DNA of 64,000 bases from Arcanobacterium phocisimile (GCF_016904675.1 NZ_CP070228.1:1674001-1738000), one strand, 5' to 3'; shown: positions 16,965 through 26,093, counted from the stretch's first letter. Notes: generated by a model not told the origin, from the sequence alone. Numbers and translations are program-made.

Positions 16965-17909
16965 ATGTCGTCGTTTATGGTGATCGGGGAATCTCTCCTC
17001 GACGAAGTTCAACGCGGTAATGTTCGCACCACGCATCCTGGTGGTGCGCCACTCAATGTTGCCGCCGGGCTTGCACGTCTTGAGCGTGACGTCACCCTCG
17101 TGACCCGGATCGGCGGCGACGACGACGGCGAAACTATCATCAATTTCCTCGCCGATTCCGGGGTGCGCCTGTATCCCGGGTCGATTGATTCGCATCCGAC
17201 GTCAATCGCACACGCCCAATTAGACGTGCACGGTAATGCCAGTTATACGTTTGATCTGCGATCTGATTTCCCGCAACCGCCTGCCGGTGGGCCAGCACTC
17301 AAACCACGCCTGGTTCATATCGGATCAGTGGGAGCACATCTCGAACCTGGGGCTAGCACTCTGCGTTCCTGGCTGAGATATCTTGGCCAATTTTCAACAA
17401 TCTCATACGATCCGAACGTCCGGCTAGGAGTAATGGGCCCAGCTGCTAAGTTACGTAATGAAATTGATGAATTGATGCCGGCTATCGACGTCGTCAAAGC
17501 TTCCGTTGACGATATGCGGGCCTTGGGTGGACCTACGGAGCCCGGAGAAAGCGCTCGTTATTTCCTCGAGCGCGGAGCACAGCTCGTCGTGATCACTATG
17601 GGTGCCGAGGGACTCGTGTTGGCAACGCCTGAGGCCGAGGTACACGTGCCGTCAGTGAATATGCCGGTTGTTGATACGGTCGGCGCAGGAGATGCACTGA
17701 TGGCGGCACTTATTGATGGATTGTCCCGAATGAGCGTACTGGGCGGGGAAGACGGCGAAGCCTTGCGAGACATTTCCCGGCAAGGTCTTGCTTCGTTGGG
17801 GTCTTACGCCGCAACTGCAGCTGGGATTACTGTAGCACGCCCGGGTTCCCACTCTCCCACGCGTGAAGAATTATCGTTATCGATGGAGCTGTATTCCGGC
17901 GGAGTGTAG
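16965..17909 (+). CDS. PfkB-family carbohydrate kinase (fructokinase-like)
   Basis: A 314-residue ribokinase-superfamily kinase. PfkB signature 1 is GGAPLNVAAGLARLERDVTLV with the following GGDDDGE (about 26-60), and signature 2 is VDTVGAGDALMAALIDGLS (about 229-247), containing the catalytic Asp. The N-terminal GESLLDEV and the sugar-binding region resemble fructokinases more than ribokinases, so D-fructose to fructose-6-phosphate is the likely reaction, but specificity is uncertain. It has no spacer from xseB and depends on that gene's transcription. The coupling of a sugar kinase to exonuclease VII probably has no functional meaning. Confidence 0.88.
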   Translation: MSSFMVIGESLLDEVQRGNVRTTHPGGAPLNVAAGLARLERDVTLVTRIGGDDDGETIINFLADSGVRLYPGSIDSHPTSIAHAQLDVHGNASYTFDLRSDFPQPPAGGPALKPRLVHIGSVGAHLEPGASTLRSWLRYLGQFSTISYDPNVRLGVMGPAAKLRNEIDELMPAIDVVKASVDDMRALGGPTEPGESARYFLERGAQLVVITMGAEGLVLATPEAEVHVPSVNMPVVDTVGAGDALMAALIDGLSRMSVLGGEDGEALRDISRQGLASLGSYAATAAGITVARPGSHSPTREELSLSMELYSGGV

Positions 17910-17920
17910 TCACTGCTGAA

Positions 17921-17940
17921 ATTCTGCACAGTTGCAGAAT
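17921..17940. terminator. Small hairpin between convergent genes
   Basis: A 7-bp perfect stem (ATTCTGC/GCAGAAT) with a 6-nt loop lies between the kinase gene and uppS, which converge. There is no T-run, so termination is only possible. Confidence 0.35.
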
Positions 17941-17989
17941 GTTAGCGGCGTCGCGGAAAGATTCGCACGGTCGCAGAACACCGGGAGCG

Positions 17990-18751
17990 CTACTTGCCTT
18001 TGCGGCGTTCACGTGACGAAAAATCGCGCAGGGCACGCAGAAAGTCGATACGTCGGAAATCTGGCCAGTAGGTTTCACAGAAATACAGTTCGGTGTGAAC
18101 GGTTTGCCAGAGCATAAAGCCGCTCATACGCTGCTCACCCGACGTGCGGATAATCAAATCGGGATCGGGTTGCCCCTTAGTGTATATGTGGCTAGTAATA
18201 GCATCCACACTGATCGATTCTGCTACATCGGCTAGCGTTTTCCCTAACGCAGCCTGCTCATGTAAATAATCTCGTACTGCTTGGGTGATTTCTTGGCGCC
18301 CACCGTAGCCGATAGCTACGTTAACGATCATCCCTGTGTGGTCGCTGGTTTGGTTTGCCGCTGTGCGTAAGGACTTAGCTGCTTCTGCGGGAAGGAGGCT
18401 CAGATCGCCTAGTAGACGAATTTGCCAAGTGGAGTGAACTGCAAGCTGAGCGACTGCTGTCACGATAATATCGAGCAACTCATCGAGTTCTTTGGGCGAG
18501 CGTTGCAGATTTTCAGTGCTGAGCATCCACAGCGTCACGATAGATACGCCGGCTTCTTCAGCCCAACCGAGAACTTCAGAGATGTGATCTGCGCCTTGAC
18601 GGTGACCGTGTGACACGGGTGTTCCTAACGCACGCGCCCAACGCCGATTTCCGTCCAGAATAATCCCGATGTGCCGAGGAACTTCGACCCCTTTGATTTC
18701 GCGAGAAAGCCTGTGCTCATAGACTCTATAGAGGAAATCCATGGGGATCAT
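17990..18751 (-). CDS. uppS: Isoprenyl transferase (cis-prenyl diphosphate synthase, UppS family)
   Basis: 253 residues. The catalytic motif is HIGIILDGNRRWARALG with the metal-binding Asp at about 33, followed by GHRQGADHI, TLWMLSTENLQR, the IRLLGDL strand, NVAIGYGGRQEI and PDLIIRTSGEQRMSGFMLWQT, then the final E-TYWPDF. The ILDGNRRWA variant, together with the neighbouring hemolysin III-like gene, matches the M. tuberculosis Rv1085c/Rv1086 pair, where Rv1086 makes short Z-farnesyl diphosphate. The product chain length here is therefore uncertain. The protein supplies isoprenoid lipid carriers for cell-wall synthesis. Confidence 0.93.
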   Translation of the reverse strand: MIPMDFLYRVYEHRLSREIKGVEVPRHIGIILDGNRRWARALGTPVSHGHRQGADHISEVLGWAEEAGVSIVTLWMLSTENLQRSPKELDELLDIIVTAVAQLAVHSTWQIRLLGDLSLLPAEAAKSLRTAANQTSDHTGMIVNVAIGYGGRQEITQAVRDYLHEQAALGKTLADVAESISVDAITSHIYTKGQPDPDLIIRTSGEQRMSGFMLWQTVHTELYFCETYWPDFRRIDFLRALRDFSSRERRKGK

Positions 18752-18973
18752 CAGCTCACCACCTTCTGTCTCTGGCGCGTTTACTGCAAGTTATTGAGAC
18801 CGGTTAACCAATCGATGTCAGCGTGCACGCTCTTTAATTTATCTTATCCTATATGTGCTCATACAAAGGAATATTTAGATCTCGATAATGTCCTCTTTAC
18901 TGCGAAACTTTTCTCAGATGCTATAAATCTTGAGCTTGAGGGTATAACCTGAAAGTAAGTTGAGGGGAGCATT

Positions 18974-19639
18974 ATGGCATCGAGAATTCTAGAATATAAC
19001 AACGCAGAACTACCCAAACCACGGCTACGGGGTTGGATCCATGCCTTAACTGCGCCGCTTGCGTTAGCGAACGGTATCTTGTTAGCGGTTTTCGCTCCCG
19101 ACGTCGGCGCGAAAATAGCGTGTTTAGTTTTCTTAGCTGCGTCGTTCTTATTGTTTGCCAATTCTGGTATCTATCATATTGGCGCGTGGAGTCCGCGGGT
19201 TGAAGGTATCTTGCGACGTATTGATCACGCGAATATTTTCTTGCTCATCGCCGGAACATACACTCCGTTGGCAGTTCTGCTCCTAGATCAACGCGACCAA
19301 CTCACAGTTCTACTTATCGTGTGGGGCGGAGCAATCGCAGGTTCGTTGATGCATATTTTCTGGCCGACTTCCCCTCGCTGGCTTAACGTGCCACTGTATA
19401 TTGCCTTGGGATGGGTGGCAGTCTGGTACTTACCTGATTTCTGGGTAAATGGAAGCCCGGTCATTGTTTGGCTGATCCTGGCTGGTGGAATTTCCTATAC
19501 GCTCGGAGCGCTCTGCTACGCCTTTCAACGGCCAAACCCGTGGCCAAACCTTTGGGGATTTCACGAATTCTTCCATCTGGGAACGCTGGGCGGTTTCGCT
19601 ACACAGGTTGTCGCTATCTGGCTAGCCATATATGCATAA
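18974..19639 (+). CDS. Hemolysin III / PAQR family membrane protein
   Basis: 221 residues with seven predicted helices. Family motifs are visible: the N-terminal R-G-W-I-H (LRGWIHALTAPLALANGI), SGIYHIG, LRRIDHANIFLLIAGTYTP, and the C-terminal HEFFHLGTLGGFATQ, which includes the conserved His residues for metal. The biological role of bacterial members is unclear, and the hemolysin name is historical. It is divergent from uppS, an arrangement shared with mycobacteria. A terminator follows at 19718. Confidence 0.9.
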   Translation: MASRILEYNNAELPKPRLRGWIHALTAPLALANGILLAVFAPDVGAKIACLVFLAASFLLFANSGIYHIGAWSPRVEGILRRIDHANIFLLIAGTYTPLAVLLLDQRDQLTVLLIVWGGAIAGSLMHIFWPTSPRWLNVPLYIALGWVAVWYLPDFWVNGSPVIVWLILAGGISYTLGALCYAFQRPNPWPNLWGFHEFFHLGTLGGFATQVVAIWLAIYA

Positions 19640-19717
19640 CGCTTAGCTAGCGGCGAATATCGTCGATAGTAATTGTTCTATGCGGCGTTTAGTGGTACGC
19701 TCACGCTCAGATAGGTT

Positions 19718-19748
19718 CATGTCCACTCCTTGTGGACATGTCTTTTTT
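19718..19748 (+). terminator. Intrinsic terminator after the hemolysin III-like gene
   Basis: A 9-bp stem CATGTCCAC / GTGGACATG (19718-19726 with 19732-19740), followed by TCTTTTTTAT. It also lies directly ahead of greA. Confidence 0.85.
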
Positions 19749-19799
19749 ATCCACGCCTTGGCAATCCATATTGCCCAGCATGACACAAGGAGAACGCAC

Positions 19800-20279
19800 A
19801 TGGCTGAAACAACCTGGCTCTCACAAGAAACATTCGATCGTCTCAACGCTGAGCTCGAACATCTCAAGACCACTGGTCGTACCGAAATTGCTACCAAGAT
19901 TGAAGAGGCTCGTTCAGAAGGCGACTTGCGAGAAAACGGCGGCTACCATGCGGCACGTGAAGAGCAGTCCAAGATGGAAGGCCGTATCCAGGAACTGACC
20001 TACCTTCTCGAACATGCAGAAGTTGGCGATTCCCCACAGGAAATCTCCGAAGTCGCCCCAGGACTTGTCATCACCGCGGAAGTCAACGGAAAAGAAAAGA
20101 AGTTCTTGCTCGGTTCACGTGAAGCAGCCGATTTCGTTGACATTGACGTCTATCCAGAAACTGCTCCCCTTGGCTCGGCGATTATGGGTAAATCCATCGG
20201 CGATGAGACCTCCTATACTGCGCCAAACGGTAAAGAATTCTCCGTCAAAGTTCTCGGTATCGAACCATTCCAAGGCTGA
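19800..20279 (+). CDS. greA: Transcription elongation factor GreA
   Basis: 159 residues, the standard GreA length. The N-terminal coiled-coil finger contains RLNAELEHLKTTGRTEIATKIEEARSEGDLRENGGYHAAREEQ, with the conserved acidic tip (D and E residues of EGDLRENG) that enters the RNA polymerase secondary channel. The C-terminal globular domain includes GSREAADFVDIDVYPETAPLGSAIMGKSIGDE. It rescues backtracked polymerase by stimulating transcript cleavage. The frame is open to 19680, but ATG 19800 has an AAGGAG site. It is followed after 3 bp by msrA. Confidence 0.97.
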   Translation: MAETTWLSQETFDRLNAELEHLKTTGRTEIATKIEEARSEGDLRENGGYHAAREEQSKMEGRIQELTYLLEHAEVGDSPQEISEVAPGLVITAEVNGKEKKFLLGSREAADFVDIDVYPETAPLGSAIMGKSIGDETSYTAPNGKEFSVKVLGIEPFQG

Positions 20280-20282
20280 TTG

Positions 20283-20972
20283 ATGTTTTCTCGTTCACCA
20301 CTGCCGGATAATCCCACACCGGTTTTACCTCACCCCCACCCGCATACCGTGCTCGGTACAGATATTATGGCCGAACCCGAACCCGGCCAGCAGGTTATTT
20401 ATCTCGCTGGTGGATGCTATTGGGGCGTTGAAGAAATTATGTGGCAACTTCCCGGAGTAGTTAGCACATCGGTAGGTTTCATGGGTGGAACGACTGCCAA
20501 TCCGACATACCGCCAAGTCTGCACCGGATTGACTGGTCACACTGAAACGGTACGTGTTGTTGCTTCCGACGAAGCTATTCCCCAACTCATCAAGACCTTT
20601 TGGGAGATGCATGATCCGACGTCGTTAAATCGCCAAGGTAATGACGTCGGAACCCAGTATCGTTCAGCTATCTTTGTGACCACTGAATCCCAGCAAAAAC
20701 TCGTCGACGAATCACTTTCTGCATACTCGCAAGTGTTGGCTGAAGCTGGTCAAGGCGAGATCGTCACAGAGATTCGCACTGCTGAGCAGGCAGGCCCGTT
20801 CTATCTCGCAGAAGATGAACATCAGCAGTATCTTGATAAGAACCCGTTCGGTTACCGTTGCCACGCAGCAACAGGCATGCCGTGTCCGATGCCGGGTAGT
20901 GGTCCACTTGCTCAACAAGCAGATGAAAATCCGTCTGGTAACAAACCACAGTCGTTTATCGATCTCGACTAA
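20283..20972 (+). CDS. msrA: Peptide methionine sulfoxide reductase MsrA
   Basis: 229 residues. The active-site motif is AGGCYWGVEEIMWQLPGV (Cys near 45), with Tyr where many members have Phe. Other family blocks are VGFMGGTTANPTYRQVCTGLTGHTE, DPTSLNRQGNDVGTQYRSAIF, EIRTAEQAGPFYLAEDEHQQYL and the C-terminal FGYRCHAATGMPCP with resolving-type cysteines. It reduces the S-epimer of methionine sulfoxide in proteins. ATG 20283 is used; ATG 20367, just before AEPEPGQQ, is an alternative. It lies directly behind greA in what appears to be one transcript. Confidence 0.95.
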   Translation: MFSRSPLPDNPTPVLPHPHPHTVLGTDIMAEPEPGQQVIYLAGGCYWGVEEIMWQLPGVVSTSVGFMGGTTANPTYRQVCTGLTGHTETVRVVASDEAIPQLIKTFWEMHDPTSLNRQGNDVGTQYRSAIFVTTESQQKLVDESLSAYSQVLAEAGQGEIVTEIRTAEQAGPFYLAEDEHQQYLDKNPFGYRCHAATGMPCPMPGSGPLAQQADENPSGNKPQSFIDLD

Positions 20973-21028
20973 TATTGCAGTGTTATACGTAGTCTTTACC
21001 GACTATTTCTACAGCGAAAGGTAAAACG

Positions 21029-21463
21029 ATGGCAGTTGAACTTCCTACGGTCGCAGGTTCATTCGGAGAAACTCCCGAAATAACCTATCCATCACCTGAT
21101 GCTCCACGGGGCCTTAAGGTTGTCATGCTTGAAGAAGGAACCGGCACAGTTGTGCATGCTGGTGACGAGGTTGAGGTGAATTACCACGGTCAGATTTGGG
21201 ATGGCGAACTCTTCGATTCGTCATACTTCCGTGGCGAACCTACCCGCTTCCCTATCGGCGTCGGAATGGTTATCAAGGGCTGGGATCAGGCGCTTGTCGG
21301 CAAGCAGGTTGGCTCGCGTGTCATGATCGTTGTCCCGCCAGAAAAGGGTTACGGTCCAGCCGGTAATCCGCGTGCAGGCATCAAAGGCGACGATGTTCTC
21401 GTCTTCGTCGTTGATATCCTCGGGGTTAACCAAACCGCTTTTTCTACGCACTCGATCCGATAA
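21029..21463 (+). CDS. FKBP-type peptidyl-prolyl cis-trans isomerase
   Basis: 144 residues forming a single FKBP domain: VVHAGDEVEVNYHGQIWDGELFDSSYFRGEPTRF, the active-site strand IGVGMVIKGWDQALVGKQVGSRVMIVVPPEKGYGP, and DDVLVFVVDILGV. There is no signal peptide, so it is a cytoplasmic folding catalyst. A ribosome site (GAAAGG) precedes the ATG. It ends at a bidirectional terminator shared with the Bax inhibitor-like gene. Confidence 0.94.
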   Translation: MAVELPTVAGSFGETPEITYPSPDAPRGLKVVMLEEGTGTVVHAGDEVEVNYHGQIWDGELFDSSYFRGEPTRFPIGVGMVIKGWDQALVGKQVGSRVMIVVPPEKGYGPAGNPRAGIKGDDVLVFVVDILGVNQTAFSTHSIR

Positions 21464-21567
21464 GTAGACACGTAAGCGTCTGCCGAACGTCTTAACGGCA
21501 AAGTGGTGCTAGTGACCTGTGGTCAACGCTCCCCTGTTTGTACGGCGCACACCTATTACTACAACAT

Positions 21568-21610
21568 AAAAGTTGGGTCCGGTATCGATTTGATACCGGA
21601 CCCAACTTTT
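21568..21610. terminator. Bidirectional terminator between convergent genes
   Basis: A 19-bp perfect stem (21568-21586 with 21592-21610), with a 5-nt loop, is bounded by AAAA and TTTT so that it works on both strands. It separates the FKBP gene from the Bax inhibitor-1 family gene. Confidence 0.92.
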
Positions 21611-21619
21611 ATTCACGTG

Positions 21620-22426
21620 TTATCGATTATCAGCCAAAATCGCCAATAAACGCAGCACCTCGATGTAGATCCACAGAATGGTCATGACGATGCCCAGAGC
21701 CGCTGTCCATGCGAACTGGGCCGGAGCGCGACGCACAATTGCTTCATTGATCTGCTCAAAATCTGCGATGAGCATGTAAGCAGCAACAAGAATCATCGCT
21801 GCACCAATAAGTACACCGAATGGGCCGTTACGCACGCCGAAACCTTGAAGGACACCCGTTGCTATCAAAACAGTGTTGAGTAGGGAGAACACAAGGTAGC
21901 CAAGTGCAACAACGTAAACGAATTTACGACCACGCTTGGTGGTACGGACCGCACCTGAGTAGTGCAAGCCGAGGGTAACACCGACGATGACGAGGGTAGC
22001 CAAAATAGCCTGGAATGCGATACCTGGGTAGAAGATATTGAACGCTGCGGTAATAGTTCCTAGGGCGATTCCCTCAATAGCTGCATATCCGAGCGCTAAA
22101 CCTGGGGATACCATCGGTTTGAAAGCTGCGAAGAAACCAAGTCCCAACGCAGTAAGTGAAGCAATCAACGCCACGGCGGGCATGGACGGTGTTGGGACGA
22201 CGAAGGCTGCAATGATGCCTGTAACAACGGTGACGCCAAGCAACAAGGCCGTTTTGTTCATGGCATCGGTGTATGTCATGAGTCCATCGGTAGGCTGTGC
22301 GTCAAAAGCGGTTGGTGTTGGCTGTGCAGGCATCTCAGGCCGCATACCAGCCTGCTGGCCAAACTGGTTTGGCCGTTGAGTCTGACCCGTGAAATACGGG
22401 TTACGAGACATTACTGGGTTGCTCAT
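21620..22426 (-). CDS. Bax inhibitor-1 / YccA family membrane protein
   Basis: 268 residues. A 45-residue soluble N-terminal part rich in Pro, Gln and Asn (MSNPVMSRNPYFTGQTQRPN) precedes seven hydrophobic helices. The actinobacterial YccA-like pattern FNIFYPGIAFQAILATLVIVGVTLG and the C-terminal IADFEQINEAIVRRAPAQFAWTAALGIVMTILWIYIEVLRLLAIL, with the paired acidic residues of the putative channel, are present. Family members are proposed proton/calcium leak channels or FtsH modulators. The role here is unknown. Confidence 0.9.
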   Translation of the reverse strand: MSNPVMSRNPYFTGQTQRPNQFGQQAGMRPEMPAQPTPTAFDAQPTDGLMTYTDAMNKTALLLGVTVVTGIIAAFVVPTPSMPAVALIASLTALGLGFFAAFKPMVSPGLALGYAAIEGIALGTITAAFNIFYPGIAFQAILATLVIVGVTLGLHYSGAVRTTKRGRKFVYVVALGYLVFSLLNTVLIATGVLQGFGVRNGPFGVLIGAAMILVAAYMLIADFEQINEAIVRRAPAQFAWTAALGIVMTILWIYIEVLRLLAILADNR

Positions 22427-22681
22427 TAAAGAACCTCCAAGCTCAGTTTTGCGTGCAATTTACACGCGTGTATAACTGAAGATTCTACCTGACCCGCAGG
22501 TTGAGCCAACCATCTTTTTCTCTCGCAGGCGAAAACTCACAAAGTTTTCTGGGTTTTCCCAGAATTGCTCGACTTTTCCACACATCCTGAGGTAATAGTT
22601 TCTTGTGGAAAACCATCCGTGTGCGACAGTAACTCTAGTAGGATAGACCTATCATCATCAACCATGAAAGGATGTGATGGC

Positions 22682-23623
22682 ATGATAACTGTCGATCATT
22701 TGTCGAAGAATTATGGCAAAGTCCAGGCAGTTCGCGATCTTTCATTTACCGTACGTGATGGCGCAGTTACCGGCTTTCTTGGCCCTAATGGCTCCGGAAA
22801 ATCTACCACCCTGCGATGTCTTCTCGGGTTAGATAACCCAACATCTGGTGGTGCCACTATTGATGGCCAATCTTATGTTTCCTCGCCGGCACCGATAACC
22901 AAAGTTGGCGCCTTGCTTGACGGTAAAGCATTCAACCCTAAAGTAACCGCTCGTCGCCATCTGCAGATCGTTGCTACCACGCATGGTCTTCCGTCGTCGC
23001 AGATCGATCGCGTTTTAGAAACTGCTGGTATTGCGTCGGTCGCGAAGAAAAAAGTCGGCGGATTTTCTCTCGGCATGAGCCAACGCCTCGGTATCGCCAC
23101 GGCGCTTCTAGGCGATCCGGAATATCTTATTTTTGATGAGCCGGTAAACGGTTTGGATCCCGACGGCGTGAAGTGGGTTCGTAATCTGATGCGTCGATTA
23201 GCGGAAGAAGGTCGAACTGTTCTCGTGTCGTCTCACCTGATGTCCGAAATGGCGTTGACGGCGGACGACGTCGTCATCATCGGTCGTGGTCATTTGATCG
23301 ATGCCGGACCAATCGGTAAGTTTACCCATTCGTCGTCGCGTACCACCGTTCAGGTAAGCGGCCCAGAAACCGAAGCTATTGGGCGAGCGTTGAGTAACCA
23401 CGGTGTGGAGTTCACTTTTGAACAACCTGCACAAGAACGGCCACACGGTCGCTTCATTGTGGCTGGCTCTACTTCTGAAGTCATTGGCCATATGCTTTAC
23501 CAGAACAATATCGAGCTCCATGAGCTATCTGAAATCCACTCTTCACTTGAAGATGTCTTTATGGAATTAACTGATTCAGCTGTCGATTACCGGATGGGTA
23601 ACGAAGATGGAGGTGCACAGTGA
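22682..23623 (+). CDS. ABC transporter ATP-binding protein
   Basis: 313 residues. It has Walker A GPNGSGKST (near 37-45), Q-loop region KVGALLDGKAFNPKVTARRHL, signature FSLGMSQRLGIA, Walker B YLIFDEP and the H-loop VSSHLMSEM. The C-terminal 90 residues match the regulatory tail of ABC-2-type exporters and bacitracin-type transporters. It pairs with the permease whose GTG overlaps its stop (GTGA at 23620). The start at 22682 gives the family's MITVDHLSKNYG beginning and is preceded by AAAGGA. The substrate is unknown; lantibiotic or drug immunity is possible. Confidence 0.92.
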   Translation: MITVDHLSKNYGKVQAVRDLSFTVRDGAVTGFLGPNGSGKSTTLRCLLGLDNPTSGGATIDGQSYVSSPAPITKVGALLDGKAFNPKVTARRHLQIVATTHGLPSSQIDRVLETAGIASVAKKKVGGFSLGMSQRLGIATALLGDPEYLIFDEPVNGLDPDGVKWVRNLMRRLAEEGRTVLVSSHLMSEMALTADDVVIIGRGHLIDAGPIGKFTHSSSRTTVQVSGPETEAIGRALSNHGVEFTFEQPAQERPHGRFIVAGSTSEVIGHMLYQNNIELHELSEIHSSLEDVFMELTDSAVDYRMGNEDGGAQ

Positions 23624-24429
23624 CTGCCACACACTATTCATCGGTGTATGCAACTGGGGCGAATAACAACACGTTCGGACGCTCGTTTGCTAGCGAACTG
23701 TTGAAACTGCGTCATCGTACGTTGTCTCTCAACGTCATCGTTTTCGCTATATTGCTCATCGGTGCGCCATCGGCAAGCGCATTCTTCTCACGTTCCGAGG
23801 CTGAAGGCTTTGCGCTATCAGTTCAAGATGCCGTCGGTGGCTTCCAACTGTATTTGCTGCTGGCAATAATTATCGGCACTCTGGCGGTGACGGGCGAATA
23901 CGCCTCAAATACCATGCGTACAACAGTCCTCGCCACACCACGTCGGCTTGTCGGTTTGCTGGCAAAAGTCCTCGCTGTCGCTCTCTACACCGCGCTAGCC
24001 ACGATCGCTATCATCACGGTAGCGTTTTTGATTATTTTCATCATCGCTGGCGGAAACTCCAGCCTTGACGGGAACGACGTCCTGATCTTGGTTACACTGC
24101 TTGGACTCAACGTACTTACTGCCGTGATGGCAACCGGACTCGGCTATATTTTACGATCGACCGCTGGCGGAATCAGCATGATGATCGCATTCATCTTCCT
24201 GCTTCCGCTAGTGACGCTCATCTTCGCTAAGTTTGATACCTTCCGTTACTATGTTCCACCGAATCTGCCACTGGTACTCATGGATACAGCACTACAAGCA
24301 AATCAAGGCATGCCTGTCAGCGATGACATGCTGGTGTATCCACCACTAGTGGCATTCCTCATTTTCGGAGGCTATACCCTGATAGTTACTGTGCTCGGCT
24401 ACCTACGCTACGAAAAATCAGACGTGTAA
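23620..24429 (+). CDS. ABC-2 type transporter permease
   Basis: 269 residues with six hydrophobic segments. It begins with a GTG that overlaps the upstream ATPase stop. The sequence SELLKLRHRTLS, LLAIIIGTLAVTGEYASNTMRTTVLATPRRLVGLLAKVLAVALYT follows the ABC-2 pattern, with the conserved E-Y-x-x-x-T-x-R motif that contacts the ATPase. It forms the export channel with two copies of the neighbouring ATPase. Confidence 0.9.
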   Translation: MTATHYSSVYATGANNNTFGRSFASELLKLRHRTLSLNVIVFAILLIGAPSASAFFSRSEAEGFALSVQDAVGGFQLYLLLAIIIGTLAVTGEYASNTMRTTVLATPRRLVGLLAKVLAVALYTALATIAIITVAFLIIFIIAGGNSSLDGNDVLILVTLLGLNVLTAVMATGLGYILRSTAGGISMMIAFIFLLPLVTLIFAKFDTFRYYVPPNLPLVLMDTALQANQGMPVSDDMLVYPPLVAFLIFGGYTLIVTVLGYLRYEKSDV

Positions 24430-24516
24430 GTTTCGCCAAAAAGCGCAGAAGGTATCGGCACCTCAAGCCCAAAACCTCACGCTAAAACGTAGAAAACAAA
24501 CATTGCACGGATAGGC

Positions 24517-24554
24517 AAAGGCCCGCGATATCTCAACGATATCGCGGGTCTTTG
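24517..24554. terminator. Bidirectional terminator between the ABC permease and tRNA-Leu genes
   Basis: An 11-bp stem CCCGCGATATC / GATATCGCGGG (24522-24532 with 24538-24548) is flanked by AAAG and CTTT. It ends the ABC operon on the plus strand and the tRNA on the minus strand. Confidence 0.8.
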
Positions 24555-24556
24555 AG

Positions 24557-24630
24557 TGCCTCCAGTGGGACTCGAACCCACACTGAACAGATTTTAAGTC
24601 TGCTGCCTCTGCCGATTGGGCTATGGAGGC
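24557..24630 (-). tRNA. tRNA-Leu (UAA), short variable arm
   Basis: A 74-nt cloverleaf: acceptor GCCTCCA/TGGAGGC, 3-bp D stem, anticodon stem GCAGA/TCTGT with loop CTTAAAA (anticodon UAA), a variable region of only 5 nt, T stem GTGGG/CCCAC with loop TTCGAGT, and discriminator A. CCA is not encoded. Leucine tRNAs normally carry a long variable arm; its absence here is odd (see findings). Confidence 0.9.
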
Positions 24631-24801
24631 ACGGTAGTAACAACTACCGTGCTAATCCTAATAGTTCAGACGCAGATAGGCAAAATTAAAACAATAAACA
24701 GCCATATTTCTGCCAACCTCGACACAGTCTGTCAAAAGCACCCGGCTTTACAGCGTAGAATTATCACTGATTATATGTAAAGAGAAGAATGGAGCTGGCA
24801 G

Positions 24802-26079
24802 ATGCCACATCGCCAAAACCCGATCGCTCGATATCGGCGTGCACTACACAATGAAGCCACCGCAGGAATCGTCCTCATTGTTGGAGCAATTCTTGCACTT
24901 ATCTGGGCTAACTCGCCTATCCGCGAATCCTACATGACGTTATCTGAAACTGTGATCGGGCCACATTCGCTCCACCTAGATCTCACCATGTCAGAATGGG
25001 CGGCAGATGGCCTCCTTGCCATCTTCTTCTTCATTGTTGGAATGGAGCTCAAGCACGAGTTCGTTGCTGGATCACTGCGTGACGTTAAACAAGCACTTGT
25101 GCCGATCCTTGCCGCAGTCTTCGGCATGGTTGGCCCAGTAGTTGTCTACGTCGTCATTCAAGCACTCACCGGATCGACCGTCTACGACGGCTGGGCAGTA
25201 CCCGTCGCCACAGATATCGCTTTCGCGCTCGCTGTCTTAGGCGTCTTCGGTAAAGGCTTCCCACCGGCAGTGCGGACGTTCCTCATGACCCTCGCCGTCG
25301 TCGATGATCTTCTCGGCATTATCATTATTGCTATTTTCTTTTCCAACGGCCTGAACTTCCTCTATCTATTCATTGCGCTGGCCATCGTTGCAGTCTTTGG
25401 CGTGCTTGTGCGCCGTCGCATAACGAAATGGTACATTCTGTGGCCACTAGGCATCCTTACCTGGTATTTCATGCACATGTCTGGCGTTCACGCGACAATC
25501 GCTGGCGTTCTTCTTGGTATGACTATCCCAGTTATCACCACCCGAAAAGAGCCTCAGCCGCTGACACAAACCTTAACCGAGAAACTTGAATTCTATTCAG
25601 CTGGGTTTATTCTGCCAATCTTTGCCTTCTTTGCAGCTGGCGTCAACGTCGTCGATTCAGGCGGCTTTGGTAGCATGCTCGTTGATCCGGTATCCATGGG
25701 AATCTACCTCGGCCTCCCGCTCGGAAAATTCCTCGGCATTTTTGGTGGCGTGTACTTCATGATCAAAGTTCTACGCCTCAAACTCGGCCACGGCGTCGAC
25801 CTTCCCGATATTTTCGCTATCTCCTGGGTTGCCGGTATCGGATTCACCGTCTCACTGCTGATCGCAACGTTAAGTTTCACTGAAGGAAATCCGCACGGCC
25901 CACATGCCCGTGTTGCGGTCCTTCTCGGTTCATTACTAGCACTGCTAATCGGTGCGTTCTTCTTGCACTTACGCGCTGGCCAACATCAACGAGGCATCGC
26001 ACCGAAGGGCTCACTACAAGTGAAGTCCCTGACCCGCGAAAAGAAGAACCGCAACCGCTCAACGAAGCGCAAGAAGTAA
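24802..26079 (+). CDS. nhaA: Na+/H+ antiporter NhaA
   Basis: 425 residues with eleven or twelve helices. The NhaA hallmarks are clear: FFFIVGMELKHEFVAGSLR (about 75-93), GWAVPVATDIAFALAVLGVFG with the Asp of helix IV, the Asp-Asp pair in LAVVDDLLGIIIIAIFF (ion-binding site), GVHATIAGVLLGMTIP, and FAISWVAGIGFTVSLLIATLSF. It exchanges protons for sodium and helps maintain pH and salt balance. The C-terminal tail is strongly basic (LTREKKNRNRSTKRKK). It is monocistronic, with terminator hairpin 26094-26138. Confidence 0.96.
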   Translation: MPHRQNPIARYRRALHNEATAGIVLIVGAILALIWANSPIRESYMTLSETVIGPHSLHLDLTMSEWAADGLLAIFFFIVGMELKHEFVAGSLRDVKQALVPILAAVFGMVGPVVVYVVIQALTGSTVYDGWAVPVATDIAFALAVLGVFGKGFPPAVRTFLMTLAVVDDLLGIIIIAIFFSNGLNFLYLFIALAIVAVFGVLVRRRITKWYILWPLGILTWYFMHMSGVHATIAGVLLGMTIPVITTRKEPQPLTQTLTEKLEFYSAGFILPIFAFFAAGVNVVDSGGFGSMLVDPVSMGIYLGLPLGKFLGIFGGVYFMIKVLRLKLGHGVDLPDIFAISWVAGIGFTVSLLIATLSFTEGNPHGPHARVAVLLGSLLALLIGAFFLHLRAGQHQRGIAPKGSLQVKSLTREKKNRNRSTKRKK

Positions 26080-26093
26080 GGATCGTTTGCATT

